Shown here piece by piece: positions 1 through 11,210 of a stretch of DNA of 64,000 nucleotides. Under the pieces are notes generated by a model that made no database searches, was not told where the DNA came from, and saw only the letters and a program-made list of their open reading frames with translations. The position numbers and the translations under genes were made by a program. Every line of letters starts with the position of its first letter. The stretch's first letter is position 1. The DNA is from Pseudoips prasinana (taxonomy: Eukaryota > Arthropoda > Insecta > Lepidoptera > Nolidae), in NCBI GenBank assembly GCA_951640165.1, contig OX621263.1, positions 5,788,501 to 5,852,500 on the forward strand. Reading direction: 5' to 3'.

Positions 1-142
1 GGGTGTGATACCGTCAATTCCCAGACTTAGGACAGATACTGAGAATTTCTTTATAAATAAATCCCAAAATCACTGCTTGGTTCGAGTTGGGATTTGAACC
101 CAGAACTTCATTATCTACGGTTGAACACGCCACCAACCCAGA
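1..142 (-). mobile_element. tRNA-derived SINE, partial (copy A)
   Basis: On the minus strand a box-B-like core is seen (reverse of gggatttgaaccca near 92-105), followed by the line of words shared with SINEs at 10906-11206, 23384-23583 and 58546-58878. The 3' half lies outside the window. The same insertion is present in copy B, so it predates the duplication. Confidence 0.7.
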
Positions 143-308
143 AAGATTTTTTTATGTTCTAGCTATGAAGCTTACTGAGTTACGTATATACACTCATGCC
201 TGTTTACCAGAGGGGTAGGCAGAAACAACGGATTTCCATTAGTCACGATCCTTGCAAACCTCTATTTAATTCACATTTACTGAGTAAATATTGTGTATTT
301 CTTTCCAG

Positions 309-1448
309 GCCGACTGCTGCATGAATGCAAACGTCTCCGCCCTGGTAGGTACTATAGAGAATCATCCCGAATCCACATCGGAATCCGACACCGGATCCTT
401 CACTCTAACGCGACAGCAGCGCCCTCAACCACAAGTCGGATCAAAACGGAGACCGCGACAAAACGAAAAACACTTAAAACAAGACAAAATAAGACAAGTC
501 CTTAACAATTCTATGAGATTAACTGAACATCAGATCGAACAACTCAACAATTCCATGAGAATGAGTGAGCGAATGGAACGAGAACGAATCAATGATTCCA
601 GAGACCGGTTGAATGACCGTGATAGGATGGATCGAATGAATGAAACTAGGCTAAGTGAACGGATGAACGATTCACGAGATCGATTAAATGATCGTTGTGA
701 GAGAATGGAAAGAATGAATGATGCACGGATTGGTGAGCGCATGAATGAGACTAGGTTGTCTGAAAGAATGACCGATCCCAGAGATCGGTTAAATGATTCG
801 AGAAGTTGTGACGGTATGACAGATCCAAGAATGGACAGAATGAATGATTCGAGAATTAGTGACCGAATGAATGATTCTAGGATAAGCGACCGAATGAATG
901 AAACTCGAATGAGTGAGCGATTAAATGAATCCCGCGTGTGTGACCGAATCAACGACTCACGTTTGGAGAGAATTAATGATTCCAAGCTAAGTGACCGAAG
1001 TGACCGATTAAATGATTCGAGAATCGAGCGTTTGAATGATTCCCGTCTAGAACGAATGAGTGATATAAATTCAAGTATACGCTTAGATGGCAGCCCAAAA
1101 ATGCGTGCCCATATAAGTCCATTACGCCTTCAGAGAACTAGCCCTAAGAACTTGCCTAAAGACCATCCCAGACAACTTAGTGCAGAATCAAACAAACCAG
1201 ACTTCAGGCAAATTTCGCCTTTATCTCCTAATACTGAAGAATCATTACTATCTGATGATGATCGCCAACAAGATCAAGTGTACTCAAATGACCCTGAAAA
1301 TTCTAAGTGCTTGGGTCCTGACTCCCAGTATGAGCCAGTAAGAGAAAAGGAAGAAATATTGAAGGGCAACCATCACCATTGTTATAGTGATACTAATACT
1401 ATGGACTCTGGTTGGCAGAGTGGGGAAGAGAAGCAAGTTACAGACTAA
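309..1448 (+). CDS. terminal exon (copy A) of a repeat-rich PPPY membrane protein gene
   Basis: This is the last coding exon of a gene whose other exons lie left of the window. It opens after ttccag at 308 and runs 379 codons to TAA; the upstream TTG at 291 is in the intron and is not a start. Residues about 75-260 are a tandem array of MNDSR/LNDSR-type units rich in Asn, Asp, Ser, Arg and Met, likely helical or disordered. A Ser/Pro-rich acidic tail follows, ending in a short His cluster and EEKQVTD. Copy B (59044-60183) differs at roughly 25 bases, of which three change an amino acid (M/I, I/M, R/K). Function unknown. It is a cytoplasmic tail if the copy B gene model is right. Confidence 0.8.
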   Translation, partial: ADCCMNANVSALVGTIENHPESTSESDTGSFTLTRQQRPQPQVGSKRRPRQNEKHLKQDKIRQVLNNSMRLTEHQIEQLNNSMRMSERMERERINDSRDRLNDRDRMDRMNETRLSERMNDSRDRLNDRCERMERMNDARIGERMNETRLSERMTDPRDRLNDSRSCDGMTDPRMDRMNDSRISDRMNDSRISDRMNETRMSERLNESRVCDRINDSRLERINDSKLSDRSDRLNDSRIERLNDSRLERMSDINSSIRLDGSPKMRAHISPLRLQRTSPKNLPKDHPRQLSAESNKPDFRQISPLSPNTEESLLSDDDRQQDQVYSNDPENSKCLGPDSQYEPVREKEEILKGNHHHCYSDTNTMDSGWQSGEEKQVTD

Positions 1449-2334
1449 ACAATAGTTTCAAAAGCATGACTTTGATGAACATAAATTTAAGGACATAACG
1501 TTATAATTAACGAAATATATAGAATACTTTGCTTTAACAAAAGCTCGTCCAGGGACCCGCTTGGAACCGAAGATGGTATTAAAATCGGCGGGAAATCCGA
1601 GACCGCTATCAAAGTGCCACCTCCAGGGTTCATATGTCCATATTAACCATCGTAGGACCCATTCTAATACGCACAAAAATTTCATTAATTCGGTTCGGCC
1701 GTTTAGAAGGAGTACTGTCACAACTGTCATTATCAGAGGTATTGTTAAACGACACGTATTTTTATTTTAAGAAATTTGTTGCTGTTTTGTCGCTAAGACC
1801 CTTTGACAATTCACTGCGCCGATTTGTACGCTTTCCTAGCCAACTCTAGTTTTTTTTGTTAAAGATAGGTATCTTAACACTATATTTGTTACAGAATGTA
1901 TGTGTTCATAAAAAAGGACATGAGAAAAGAAGATAAGAATATGTCAAGTGTATATTAATTAATTCAACTTTCAATTTAATACTTTCTGTTGGGGGAAGAA
2001 ATCTCAATAATTACAGAAAAACACGTACTTTCGTATAATTTTAATACATGTTTATTTATATCTATAACAATAGATATAACATATTTAATTAAAAATATTG
2101 GTTTTTTTTAATTATCTGCATACGAATATAAGACCTTTATAATAATATGTACGTTGTGTACGAGAAGCCTAAGAGTTAAAATTACGAATTTCTTTTATAA
2201 TATTGTATAATCGTTATATTAAATTGTATTTTAAAAATAATAATCGAAATTGTAACTACTAAACTGTATTTAACTACTATAGAGGTATATTATGTACTAC
2301 TTACATCGAAATTATGAGTCCTTCATTCAACTCC
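1449..2334. other. 3' flank of terminal exon, no gene seen
   Basis: AT-rich sequence shared with copy B. I see no convincing ORF; the short ORFs between 1458 and 1849 are not kept in frame in copy B. It probably contains the 3' UTR of the upstream gene. Confidence 0.5.
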
Positions 2335-2600
2335 TATGTGAGAATTAAATATCAAATGAAACTACTCAAAAATTCCTTGAAAATGAACGAAACGAGAACC
2401 ATTAAATTCCAGAGACCGATTGGATGACAGGGATATGTATCGAATGAATGGGACCAGTTTCAGTGAACGTATGAACGATTCTCAAGATCGTAATAAAATA
2501 ATTGAACAAATGAATGATTCATGGATTGGAGAGCGCGTGAATGAGATTAGGTTGCCAAGAGTGAATGACCGATTCTAGAGATCTACCGGCAGAAGTAGGT
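2335..2600 (+). pseudogene. decayed copy of the MNDSR repeat region (copy A)
   Basis: The stretch follows exon bases about 525-790 almost unit by unit (for example the words gagcgcgtgaatgagattag and gaacgtatgaacgattctc), but with substitutions, frame breaks and no splice acceptor. It is a partial duplicate of the terminal exon about 900 bp downstream of it. The same relic is present in copy B, so it is older than the large duplication. Confidence 0.75.
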
Positions 2601-3290
2601 GCGTAGTACATAATGCCTCACTGTATCTATCGGTCATGTGTTCTATGCGCTGTGCTAATTACGATAAAGTTTCCTGTAAATTACTAGGTGTATGTAGATT
2701 GCATATTATAAGGTTGATAATTTTCCACATTTTTTATAATATTACTACTAATAATCGAGTGAGTGTGGAAAATTTAGAGATTTAGCTGTTATTATTGATA
2801 CATTTTGTCTATACTACGTTGAGTAAGTAATTAATACATTTTTAAACAAAATGATCACACATATAAGTAAATCATTTCTTTAACATCCTTTAGAATTTCT
2901 TCTTTTTCATGATGTTTATTTAATTTATCTTATTTGTAGAAATGTTTGATATCTTAAAACGTCACCGTAATTGGTATTTGACACCACATATTTCAATAAT
3001 TTTATCATTTATTCATTCATTCATTTCACTCATGTTTAATTGAATATATCATCACCCATTATCCCACAATTTTCATCAACATCATTAATTACATTTATTC
3101 ATTCACAATTTTAATTGAATATTGCATCACTCATAAACCCATAACTTCCACGAATCATTAAAATTCATTCGTTCGTTCGTCGATATTTCTATCATGTTTA
3201 ATTGAATATTTCATCATTCATCGATTCAATAATAATAATTATTATTATAAACTCATACAGTAATTCGTCCTTCTTAAACATCCAATTGTA

Positions 3291-3424
3291 CAGACGCCAG
3301 CGCAACCAGCTACCCCAATCTGTCAAATTTCCCCAATTGAAATTGAACCTTATGCTTTTGTGATAAATTTGAAAATCTATAAAAAAAATTGACAGATTGG
3401 GGTAGCTAGTTGTGCTGGCGTCTG
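3291..3424. mobile_element. TA-flanked MITE (copy A)
   Basis: A 134-bp element with long terminal inverted repeats beginning CAGACGCCAGC and containing ctaccccaatctgtcaa. It is flanked by TA on both sides, as expected of a Tc1/mariner-mobilised MITE. Relatives are at 13149-14154, 42465-42606 and 62094-62234. Confidence 0.85.
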
Positions 3425-5250
3425 TACATCATAAGCATTTCATTCACCTTTAATTGAATATTGCATCACTCATGAATCCATAAGTCATTTTAAATTAATA
3501 CCATCATCATCCATCCGCTCAATCGTTCATCAATCTTTCGTTCATATTTAATCGAAATTTACATCACCTAAACATCATTTATTACTCGTTGTTTTATATT
3601 TATTTAAATCTAAATAATAAATAATGACACCACCAATAAATTGATACTTAAGATACAAATATACAAAACAAATTATATTTTATGTATAGGATTACCTCAC
3701 CCAGCAGTGGTTCTAGTCCAGAAGTGGACTTCACACAGCTGACTTGATGATGGTGATGATGAAACTCCAAACTCTTACATTTGATCAATAGAATCGTTTA
3801 ACAGCTGTCGAAGGAATTTATAAAATCCAAAACTAATGTATGCTAATAATAGAATAATCAGATTGTAATTTTCTTTTTTAGTATACCTAAAATAGGTTTG
3901 TAAAGTCCTCAGTGACAAACCCCGGACTTAAAAAACACTCAGTCGCAGATTCTCTCTATCAGTTCAAAATCTTGCCATAACGTCAAAAAAGAAACAATCT
4001 GAGTTATTATTTGAATTTGTAAATATTATTAAGTAGATGTGTTTGCTCTCTAATAAAATCGAGATTATTATTTGTATATAAAATACTCAACTTCTAGCTC
4101 TTAAAGAAATAATACATTTGATACGAACTGTTTTAATCTACTATAAATCCAGATGAAATTCATACGTATAAGGTTATTTCCTGAAGTCAGTTTCAAAATG
4201 GCTGGCATCTTCCTTAAGATTCTAATTTGTACATCGAATTATGGAATTGACACATGGGATTGCATAGAAAACAATATTTGACGTATACTCAATTGGAGAA
4301 TGAGAATTTCATGTATAACCAACAATTCTGCCAACATAGAATATATAGTGTAGTGATTGTGCCAAGTAATAACTATATATTTGCCCTACCTAATAAATAT
4401 TACACATATTTTTTTTTGTAAGGTAGTTTTATTATCAATTTAGCAAAATTTCATGAAGTATTTTTGTTATAAAATCAAACAACACTAAATATAGTTAGAA
4501 AATTATGAGGTACTTGATAATAGCTAAAATCTATCGCCTATTAATGATTATTTTATGTATTCCCATCATTATTATTGTTCTTCACATTTGTCCGTCCATT
4601 ATAAATAACACTTTGGTTCATTCGTTCATCGTTCATATATTCATTATGAACCACAGTGTTATTGTGGTATTTTTTATTCGGCATTTTCATTCATTCGTTC
4701 TCTGTTAGAATGTTTATGATATTGAATTCGTTATTCAATTGAGTAGAACAGAATGGTAGTAGTTTGATTTTAAATTCCTGTTCTATATCAATTAGTGGTG
4801 TTGTCAAATATTGATCGCCTAAAAATTTGAATAATAAAATGTAATTCATCCTAAACTATTAGTATGAAACAAATTCAAAAATATTCAATCATTCGATTGT
4901 TATCATTCATTCATTAATTTAGTAGACAGGTACCTCAAAATCTATGCCATTGCTTATCCTTACGATACAATTGTTTATTTGCATTCACGGGATACAATGG
5001 TATTATTTTTATCAAATATAAGTTGCCATATATAAGAAAAATTATAAACTGCAGTCAAGCACAAATTTTGTAAATATCTTATATCTTTGAGCGTACGCAT
5101 GTGTTTTTGTCTATTAATATTATGGGCAGTAATATTTTCCACTGTATACAAACATCAAAAATGGAAATAACATATAAATGACAGCAGATTTTTTTCAAAA
5201 TGACGTATTTATGACATTAATGTGACACCGTCACTTGTCACTATCATTTC

Positions 5251-5294
<44 letters not shown>

Positions 5295-6291
5295 GTCATA
5301 TGTAATATGGTAGGTGATTCTTGATTCAGTTATCTTTAGTAAATTTAAGTTACATTTTTCTTATATCAGATATAACATTTTTAGTTGCTACTATTGCATT
5401 CATAATTTCGGCTAATAATAACTTGTTTCAGACGTACTTGTCAAATTTGGAAAAATATCGTCTAGTTTCGGACGTCCCCACTGTTATTGTCTCTGACCAT
5501 TTTAGCCGATGAATAAGTGACAGTTTAGTTATTATTAATTATTATATGTGGAAAAACATTGGACCAAGTAATTCTTTAAGACAATCGATTTGGCAAAAAT
5601 TATATGTAATACAGAAATAATTTTATATAATAGAACTGTCAAAATTGATTTGCTTATAAAATAACGATTAAGTTATATTGATAGCCTTCTTTTTGGAATT
5701 AAAAAAAACGGTTATGCATCTTTATGGCTTATTTAAATCCTATCTCAATTCAAACCTATTCATACATTAGGGTAACGAACATTAGGATTCAAATTGATAT
5801 CACTCATCTCTTTGAATGGCCCCATAAATTAAAAATAAACTTAAAATTTGTGTCAAATATTACTGCTCTACAAAACTGTTAGTTTGTCAGTTGTTGGTTT
5901 CTCGCTGTAATGCCGATGTGGAATTGTTTGTATAAATAATTATCAAAATATAAATCGTAAATTTAATTTGTAATTATTCATTTAAATTGTCTTAGAATGT
6001 TAGCATCATATCTTTTTCTAGTTGTAATAATTTGAACGCTCTGTATACCTGTTTATATATATTATAATTATTCATATTTTCGTGTAAAGTCGTTACATTG
6101 TTCTTATTATAAATGTATTAGCGTTGGTAAGTTAGTTATTCACTCTTTGACTTTCAAAAGGTTTTGCAGGTATGTCTTATTCGCTCGTTGATTGATTATT
6201 TTGGATACCATCGATCACAGATTATATAAGCAAGATATAAATTACTTGTGTACTTCTACATTTAAAATTGTGTTTACTTTAATTAGTTCAT
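3425..6291. other. AT-rich non-coding stretch
   Basis: No gene seen. It includes many attcattcat words and a (TA)n run at about 5256-5291. The part up to 5189 is shared with copy B. The ORF at 4505-4708 is broken differently in copy B and is not supported as coding. Confidence 0.5.
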
Positions 6292-6294
6292 AAC

Positions 6295-6384
6295 CATTAG
6301 GAACTCTTTTTAGTATGAAATTAGTATGAAAACGGATTACTTCCTAATAATCCGTTTTCATACTAAACAGAGTTCCTAATGATT
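6295..6384. repeat. long hairpin
   Basis: Inner arms of 19 bases (ttagtatgaaaacggatta and its reverse complement) enclose a 7-base loop. Outside them cattaggaactct pairs with agagttcctaatg. Together they make a nearly continuous snap-back of about 90 bp. Confidence 0.85.
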
Positions 6385-6878
6385 GGCGTCTTCATATTAA
6401 TCAGAATTCATTGCATACTAAAATCGTACCTACTGATGTTTTTAAATGTAAAGTGATTGAAATTGGTAAAATATTAGGAGTCTTACGAGAACGTCAGAAT
6501 ATACCTATATGCATTTTTACGGAGGTATCCCGCACAATCATTTACTAAGTTATCCCATGGCATAGCTTTTATGAAGTTATGTAATTACCAAAAGGTACAT
6601 CTAGGTTCCCCACTGTGTGATATAGCATTAAAAAAATAAAATTTGAGTTCATAATGACTGGCGTCCTCATATGCCACCAAATTTGGAATGATTGGCGACT
6701 TCGAACTTATTAGTATTGCATGTAGTCGGGGGTACTAATAGTCTTATCGGATTTTTTTCATTTTAAAGGAAAAAAGATGAAACTGCTTATTCGGTCAGCT
6801 CTCAGATTAATCCTGTATGTTTTTATAATTCATTGGTTTAATTGCAACGTGCTGGAGTTACAAATGAGGCGGTAAATA

Positions 6879-7110
6879 TTATGGGTTAAATAAAAAGTTT
6901 ATAACACATCCATACATAAATCCACATACAGACTTCCATTTACGATCTTTGCATACCTCGTTTACTGTCATTATTTTCTTCATACATGCTCGCCGGTTTA
7001 TGGTACTACTGACCTGGCCTTTTTTGAGAACATCTCCGGTCAGAGAATGTTCTACGAGGTCTTCCCCTTCCGGTTGTTCCATTCACACAGGTCAAGTATA
7101 CCTACTTTGG
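6879..7110 (-). mobile_element. LINE C-terminal fragment
   Basis: The minus-strand translation in mixed frames gives RRPRRTFSD, VLKKGQV, NRRACMKK and CKDRKWKS, the typical end of an insect LINE polyprotein. It is frameshifted and dead. A relative is on the + strand at 21529-21650. Confidence 0.55.
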
Positions 7111-8063
7111 TCAATCTTTCATTCATCCTTTATAAATGCCCAAACTATCTCGGCATACCTTAATTAGTTTATTATAACTGATTAATATTTATATAATATA
7201 CCGGAATTCTAAAAAACATGACTTCCAAATCACTGTTCATGCCATGTTAATTCTGGTGACTACTAACTAGAGGCATAGTTTCAAAATAAACTATTTTAAA
7301 TGATACGAGGGCTTAAATAAAAATGTCTAAAGATAGATGTGATTTCATTTTTATTATAAGATAGTATCGTGATCAGAAATGTGAAAACTGTCATTAAAAG
7401 GAGAAAAACAGTTAATCCTACAAACTAAGAATGTTCGCGATACTCACAAGTATGCCTAGATTTTTGTATTTCTGATCATGTTCTAAGTAAGTTTATTTTA
7501 ATTTCTATGTACCTATATTGTTAGATTGATTATTATTGATAATGGTTCTATTAAAAGACTGAAATCTTCTTATGTCTTTTATTACACATTGTCCCAACTG
7601 TAAAATTTGTGATATTTCAGATTCGAATTAATTTAATATATATCTCATAAACGAAAAATTAGTTTACTCTTATAATACTCTAATAACTAACTTGAAACAC
7701 GTATCAACGCGTTCATATTTAAAAACGCGTTACATTCTTAAAACTGTCAGCTTCCAAATCTCAAAAGGCGATGTGAGAGGAATTAATTTAAAAATAATCG
7801 GAGGTGATAGTTGTTGCAAAGTTACGTTTTTTAAATATTTTTGTAATGACAAAAGATATGAAAGACAAATTATGTCCACTCTTAAAATATTCTACGTCGT
7901 AAATTTCTGTATTAGACCTAGAATTAATATTTGTACCTAGATAAATATTTTGACTAGAAATTTAAGTCACTATAATTATACTTACAAAAGAATTACCTAC
8001 TGATAAGTAACGAAGGTTTTAACAAGTATTTCAAACTCGTTTTCATGGTTAGTAACTAATGCT
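7111..8063. other. non-coding stretch upstream of the first CFAP263-like gene
   Basis: AT-rich, with no convincing gene. The ORF at 7692-7940 has no recognisable features and no relative in the window. Confidence 0.4.
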
Positions 8064-8070
8064 AGGCAAC
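8064..8070 (+). promoter_or_regulatory. possible RFX X-box half-site
   Basis: AGGCAAC lies about 110 bp before the ATG at 8181. GTTGCC/GGCAAC half-sites are the core of the X-box used by RFX factors at cilia genes. Similar words sit 89-131 bp before three other members of this family. The second half-site is weak, so this is only a candidate. Confidence 0.25.
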
Positions 8071-8180
8071 CACGGAGTGCGTACCTATACAAGATAATCT
8101 CTAAGGCTATGCCTATGATTATAGTTGTATTAGTATTGATTTATTATAAACTCCAATTTTGTTAATTAATATATTTTATA

Positions 8181-9431
8181 ATGTCGTCCTCAACTCGTCG
8201 CAGCAGAAGTGCCAGTCAGTACACTATGAGTCATATCGTGTCAATAGATGCAAGAGAGTTAACTGATGAGGAATTAGTCAAATCAGTAACTGAACTAAAA
8301 GAACACAACAAAATACTAACTTTAGAAAATGAAATATTGGAAAACACTATCACAACGCTAGATCCATCTTTACTAACAGGAATCCAACAAACTATAGACT
8401 ACCTTCAAAAAATACAAGTCCAAAATAGTTCTTCATCAGCTTCCACGAAATCACCATATTCAAGACTCAATTTCTATGAAACTATTCAAAGCCATGCCAG
8501 ACTTTTAAACATTACAAAATCTCTTACAAGTGCCTCTAGAGCATCCTTTAGAAGAAGAGATTCATCCGGTAGAGTCGTAAGCTCGGCTGTGTTTGGAAGA
8601 ACGAAAGTTAACATCCTACAGAGAATGGAACTAGTTACACAAGGAATGGAAATGTTAAATAGTCAGATGGATAAAGTAAGGAAAAAAGTCGAAAAGAAAC
8701 AAGCACTGTTAAGAGCGCAATTGGAAGAGGTAGCCCTGAAAGTCGAAAGTATTGAAATCGACATAGAAACTTTCAACCAAGATGTTATCGTCAATGGTTG
8801 GGCTAAATTAGCTCAAAGAATACCAGCAGAAGTATGGATAAGATATATAACGGATTGGGTTAAACGAACAGATAAACAGCTGTCAAAGCTAAGACTCAGA
8901 ACCAGCAGCTTTAACAGCCAGCACAAAAAATTGAAAGGTCAGATTGAAATAAAATTAGAACTATCTAAAAATCTTACAGCTGTAGACTTTGACAAATTAA
9001 AAATATTAAATGGGGAATTACAGACACACATAGATTTAAAAGAGCAAGTACTAGGCGCGTTGAAAAAAGTCGTTATTGATTCAAAATGGCTCTTGATGCT
9101 GCACAACAATGCTATGGCGGATCAAAATTTATATTTGAGCAAAGTACAAAAATCTATATCAAAGAAGTGTAAGAAGACAGAACAGATTTGTAAAGAAAGG
9201 GACAAAATTCAAGCGAAAGTGAAGAGCATAACTTCGCAGCTTGAAGATGTTCAGAAAATAAGGATGGCTTATGAAATGCCTGACGTAATGGAATATGTGC
9301 AAGTAAAAGCTGAATTATCCGATCTGAAACATAGTACAGTATTGTTGGAGAACAGACGTAACTTACATAAAGCAGCATTGTTAGCTGCTAATAGGAGATT
9401 GAAGAAAGTGCAACGTGATAGAAAATACTAA
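8181..9431 (+). CDS. CCDC113/CFAP263-like coiled-coil protein (DUF4201), paralog 1
   Basis: A single-exon gene of 416 residues. The N-terminus is Ser/Arg-rich. Residues 27-64 carry a motif shared by the cluster (LTDEELVK, LENEILE, LDPSLL). From about 140 to 405 it is long charged coiled coil with RIPAEVWIRYI (213-223), VDFDKLKILN (268-277) and PDVMEYVQVK (367-376). The order and wording match the CCDC113 family, where VDF.QLKIEN and VMTYV-type blocks occur at the same places. CCDC113/CFAP263 works with CCDC96 and CFAP57 in the ciliary axoneme near the radial spoke base; a sperm flagellum role here is inference. The ATG is chosen because the MSSS start is shared with the 40831 paralog (MSSSPRH). 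AATAAA is at 9554. No intron is needed, so a retrocopy origin of the family is possible. Confidence 0.85.
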   Translation: MSSSTRRSRSASQYTMSHIVSIDARELTDEELVKSVTELKEHNKILTLENEILENTITTLDPSLLTGIQQTIDYLQKIQVQNSSSSASTKSPYSRLNFYETIQSHARLLNITKSLTSASRASFRRRDSSGRVVSSAVFGRTKVNILQRMELVTQGMEMLNSQMDKVRKKVEKKQALLRAQLEEVALKVESIEIDIETFNQDVIVNGWAKLAQRIPAEVWIRYITDWVKRTDKQLSKLRLRTSSFNSQHKKLKGQIEIKLELSKNLTAVDFDKLKILNGELQTHIDLKEQVLGALKKVVIDSKWLLMLHNNAMADQNLYLSKVQKSISKKCKKTEQICKERDKIQAKVKSITSQLEDVQKIRMAYEMPDVMEYVQVKAELSDLKHSTVLLENRRNLHKAALLAANRRLKKVQRDRKY

Positions 9432-9685
9432 GAATTCCAAACACGTCCCGTTTCCAATTGTTTCTTGCGTTTAGTTTATATATTTTACTGAAATAATTTA
9501 TCCATTCGTATTAAGTTTTTGCTATATTACTTTTCATCGAGTAAATGTATAAAAATAAATATATTTTTAGATCAGAAATAATAAAATATTGAAAATTTAA
9601 TAATTAAATATTCTGTTCTTATGATGTTCTCAAGTAAAACATCTTCTACACGGTGACAAACCAACGTCCCAACGGAGGTCACCCT

Positions 9686-9741
9686 GGTGGTTGCCATCCA
9701 TCTAGACTGCAGTTGTGCAGTCTAGATGGATGGCAACCACC
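9686..9741. repeat. perfect 26-bp hairpin, 4-base loop
   Basis: Arms 9686-9711 and 9716-9741 are exact reverse complements (GGTGGTTGCCATCCATCTAG...), with loop GTTG. There is no transposon context around it. A second hairpin with the same arm and loop size follows 90 bp later. Confidence 0.95.
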
Positions 9742-9830
9742 ACCAGCAGCAAGTAGCCTAACAGGCGGCTATGTTTACGATTCTTCTGAATATAATGGGG
9801 TAAATGATCAACATGGTACTGTAAGCGCAG

Positions 9831-9886
9831 CGCAGCGCATAACGCCATTTTGTGCCATCAGGCACAAAATGGCGTTATGCGCTGCG
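9831..9886. repeat. perfect 26-bp hairpin, 4-base loop
   Basis: Arms 9831-9856 and 9861-9886 are exact reverse complements (CGCAGCGCATAACGCCATTT...), with loop ATCA. The sequence is unrelated to the hairpin at 9686-9741 but the geometry is the same. Confidence 0.95.
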
Positions 9887-10080
9887 TTTCGGTGAGACAC
9901 CGAGGGGCAACGTGAATTCGACATATTGTGCTATAGGTTTTGAGTTCTGTGTGGTAATTAGTGAGTTTTATTTTATTTAATGTTATTTTATTATTCAATA
10001 TTTTTGACTGTTCATGTAATTGTTTATTGTATTATGTAATTGAAAAGTGCTAGTTATAAGTGAATTGTATTTCGGACACA

Positions 10081-10629
10081 ATGTATATTGTTAACGAATT
10101 AATAAATGAAATGAAGATAATGTTCAAATGTGAAGTCTGTAAGCTTGTCAAGGATGGCTGTCTTCCCAGAGCTGCTTGTACGTAGTATCAGTAGAGGAAA
10201 CTTCTCTAACTGCCACCGCAGCCCCGAGGGGCGTTAGGCTAACGGCTGCCGCCGCCACCCCGACGCCTTCTCCATCTACGATCGGCTCGTTACCGATTTC
10301 ACTCGGCGGCCTCCTTCTGGAGCAAGACTGCCTCACAGAAGGAGACCACGGCGATTCGACTATGCTGTGTGCGTGTCAATTGAAACAATTACTTGGGCTA
10401 TATCAAGAGCAACGAAGAAAATTCTTAATGAAAGAACAAACCCCGTCTGCACTCGTCTTTCAAACTGGTGACAAACGTCTGCATCAACAATTGCACATCC
10501 AGCGCAGATAAGCCCACACCTATTCTCAGTGTGGTCACTCTGGCTGCTTTCATGCACCCCCGATGAAACCGAATGATGAAATACACAACTAGTTCTGCAT
10601 CTATATGAGGGTATTAATCTGCCGTGCAC
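10081..10629 (+). other. GC-rich ORF-like segment of unknown nature
   Basis: Inside AT-rich DNA this piece reaches coding-like GC content. An ATG at 10081 opens a short peptide with a CEVCKLVKDGCLPRAAC pattern (Cys pairs) before TAG. In another frame 10176-10511 encodes a Thr/Ala/Pro-rich stretch and then CACQLKQLLGLYQEQRRKF. It could be the frameshifted start of a retroelement ORF1 or a decayed host exon. I do not recognise it. Confidence 0.3.
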
Positions 10630-10905
10630 ATAAGTACTAAAGAGCCGTCAAAACATTAAGTTTTCCACTGTAAAAGCTACTCTTTGATACCGTAATAAAG
10701 TTCCATTAACCTTGGTAGATGCCTCTCTGTAACAGCGTTTTAGTGATTGTACGGCTTCCTCAAGGTCACCGTCAGAACATTAAATATAAGTAAATTAACT
10801 CCAACAAAATTGCTCAAAATATTGTGTTAATAACCAACACACTATTGGCAAAATAATAGTTTAAGGTTTTACCCATCTTTAACCAAGTAATACTAAAGTC
10901 CTCTA

Positions 10906-11206
10906 GGTCGAATTTCGACCACGGCGGCCGGTCTCAATGGAGACTAGCCAACTGGACAGGACATATTATAGTGCACAAGTGTGTGCGCAAACACTGGGGC
11001 ACTGTCTATTCCATCATTCTCATCATCCGATGGGACGACTAGCGATACTACCGGATAGATGTCAGGTACAGAGCCGGCAAACTTCGGGCTTATACCGAGA
11101 AATATCTTTTTACGGAAAATTCCCCTAACATACATTTTGGCCCGACCCGGGATTTGAAACCAGAACCTCATTATCTACAGTTGAATACGCTACTGCTACA
11201 CTAACT
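10906..11206 (-). mobile_element. tRNA-derived SINE
   Basis: The minus strand has a tRNA-like head (box-B-like GGTTTCAAATCCCGGG) at the right end, then words shared with 26686-27035 (+) and 58546-58878 (-): ggacatattatagtgcacaa and caatggagactagcca. It abuts a SINE of another family at 11211. Confidence 0.7.
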
Positions 11207-11210
11207 GACG

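Larger units (their letters stand above)
1..5189. repeat. segmental duplication, copy A
   Basis: This segment aligns end to end with 58736-64000 at a few percent divergence plus small indels. Both copies contain the same SINE piece, the same terminal coding exon, the same decayed repeat exon, the same 134-141-bp MITE and the same AT-rich flank. The match starts before the window and stops here only because copy B runs out at the window end. It is either a real large tandem duplication or two haplotypes wrongly placed in one assembly. Confidence 0.95.

Noticed and set aside
291..308. TTG at 291 as start of the repeat protein
   Set aside because: The stretch 291-308 is intron ending in ttccag; the exon starts at 309 and continues earlier exons.
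530..985. Long minus-strand ORF opposite the MNDSR repeats
   Set aside because: A mirror frame of the periodic coding repeat; no independent support.
4505..4708. Hydrophobic ORF in the AT-rich flank
   Set aside because: Its counterpart at 63384-63575 has frame-changing indels, so coding is not preserved.
5256..5291. (TA)n run as an origin or regulatory site
   Set aside because: A plain dinucleotide microsatellite; nothing else supports a function.
9686..9886. Hairpins as bacterial-type terminators
   Set aside because: The genome is eukaryotic and there is no gene end or U-run context.
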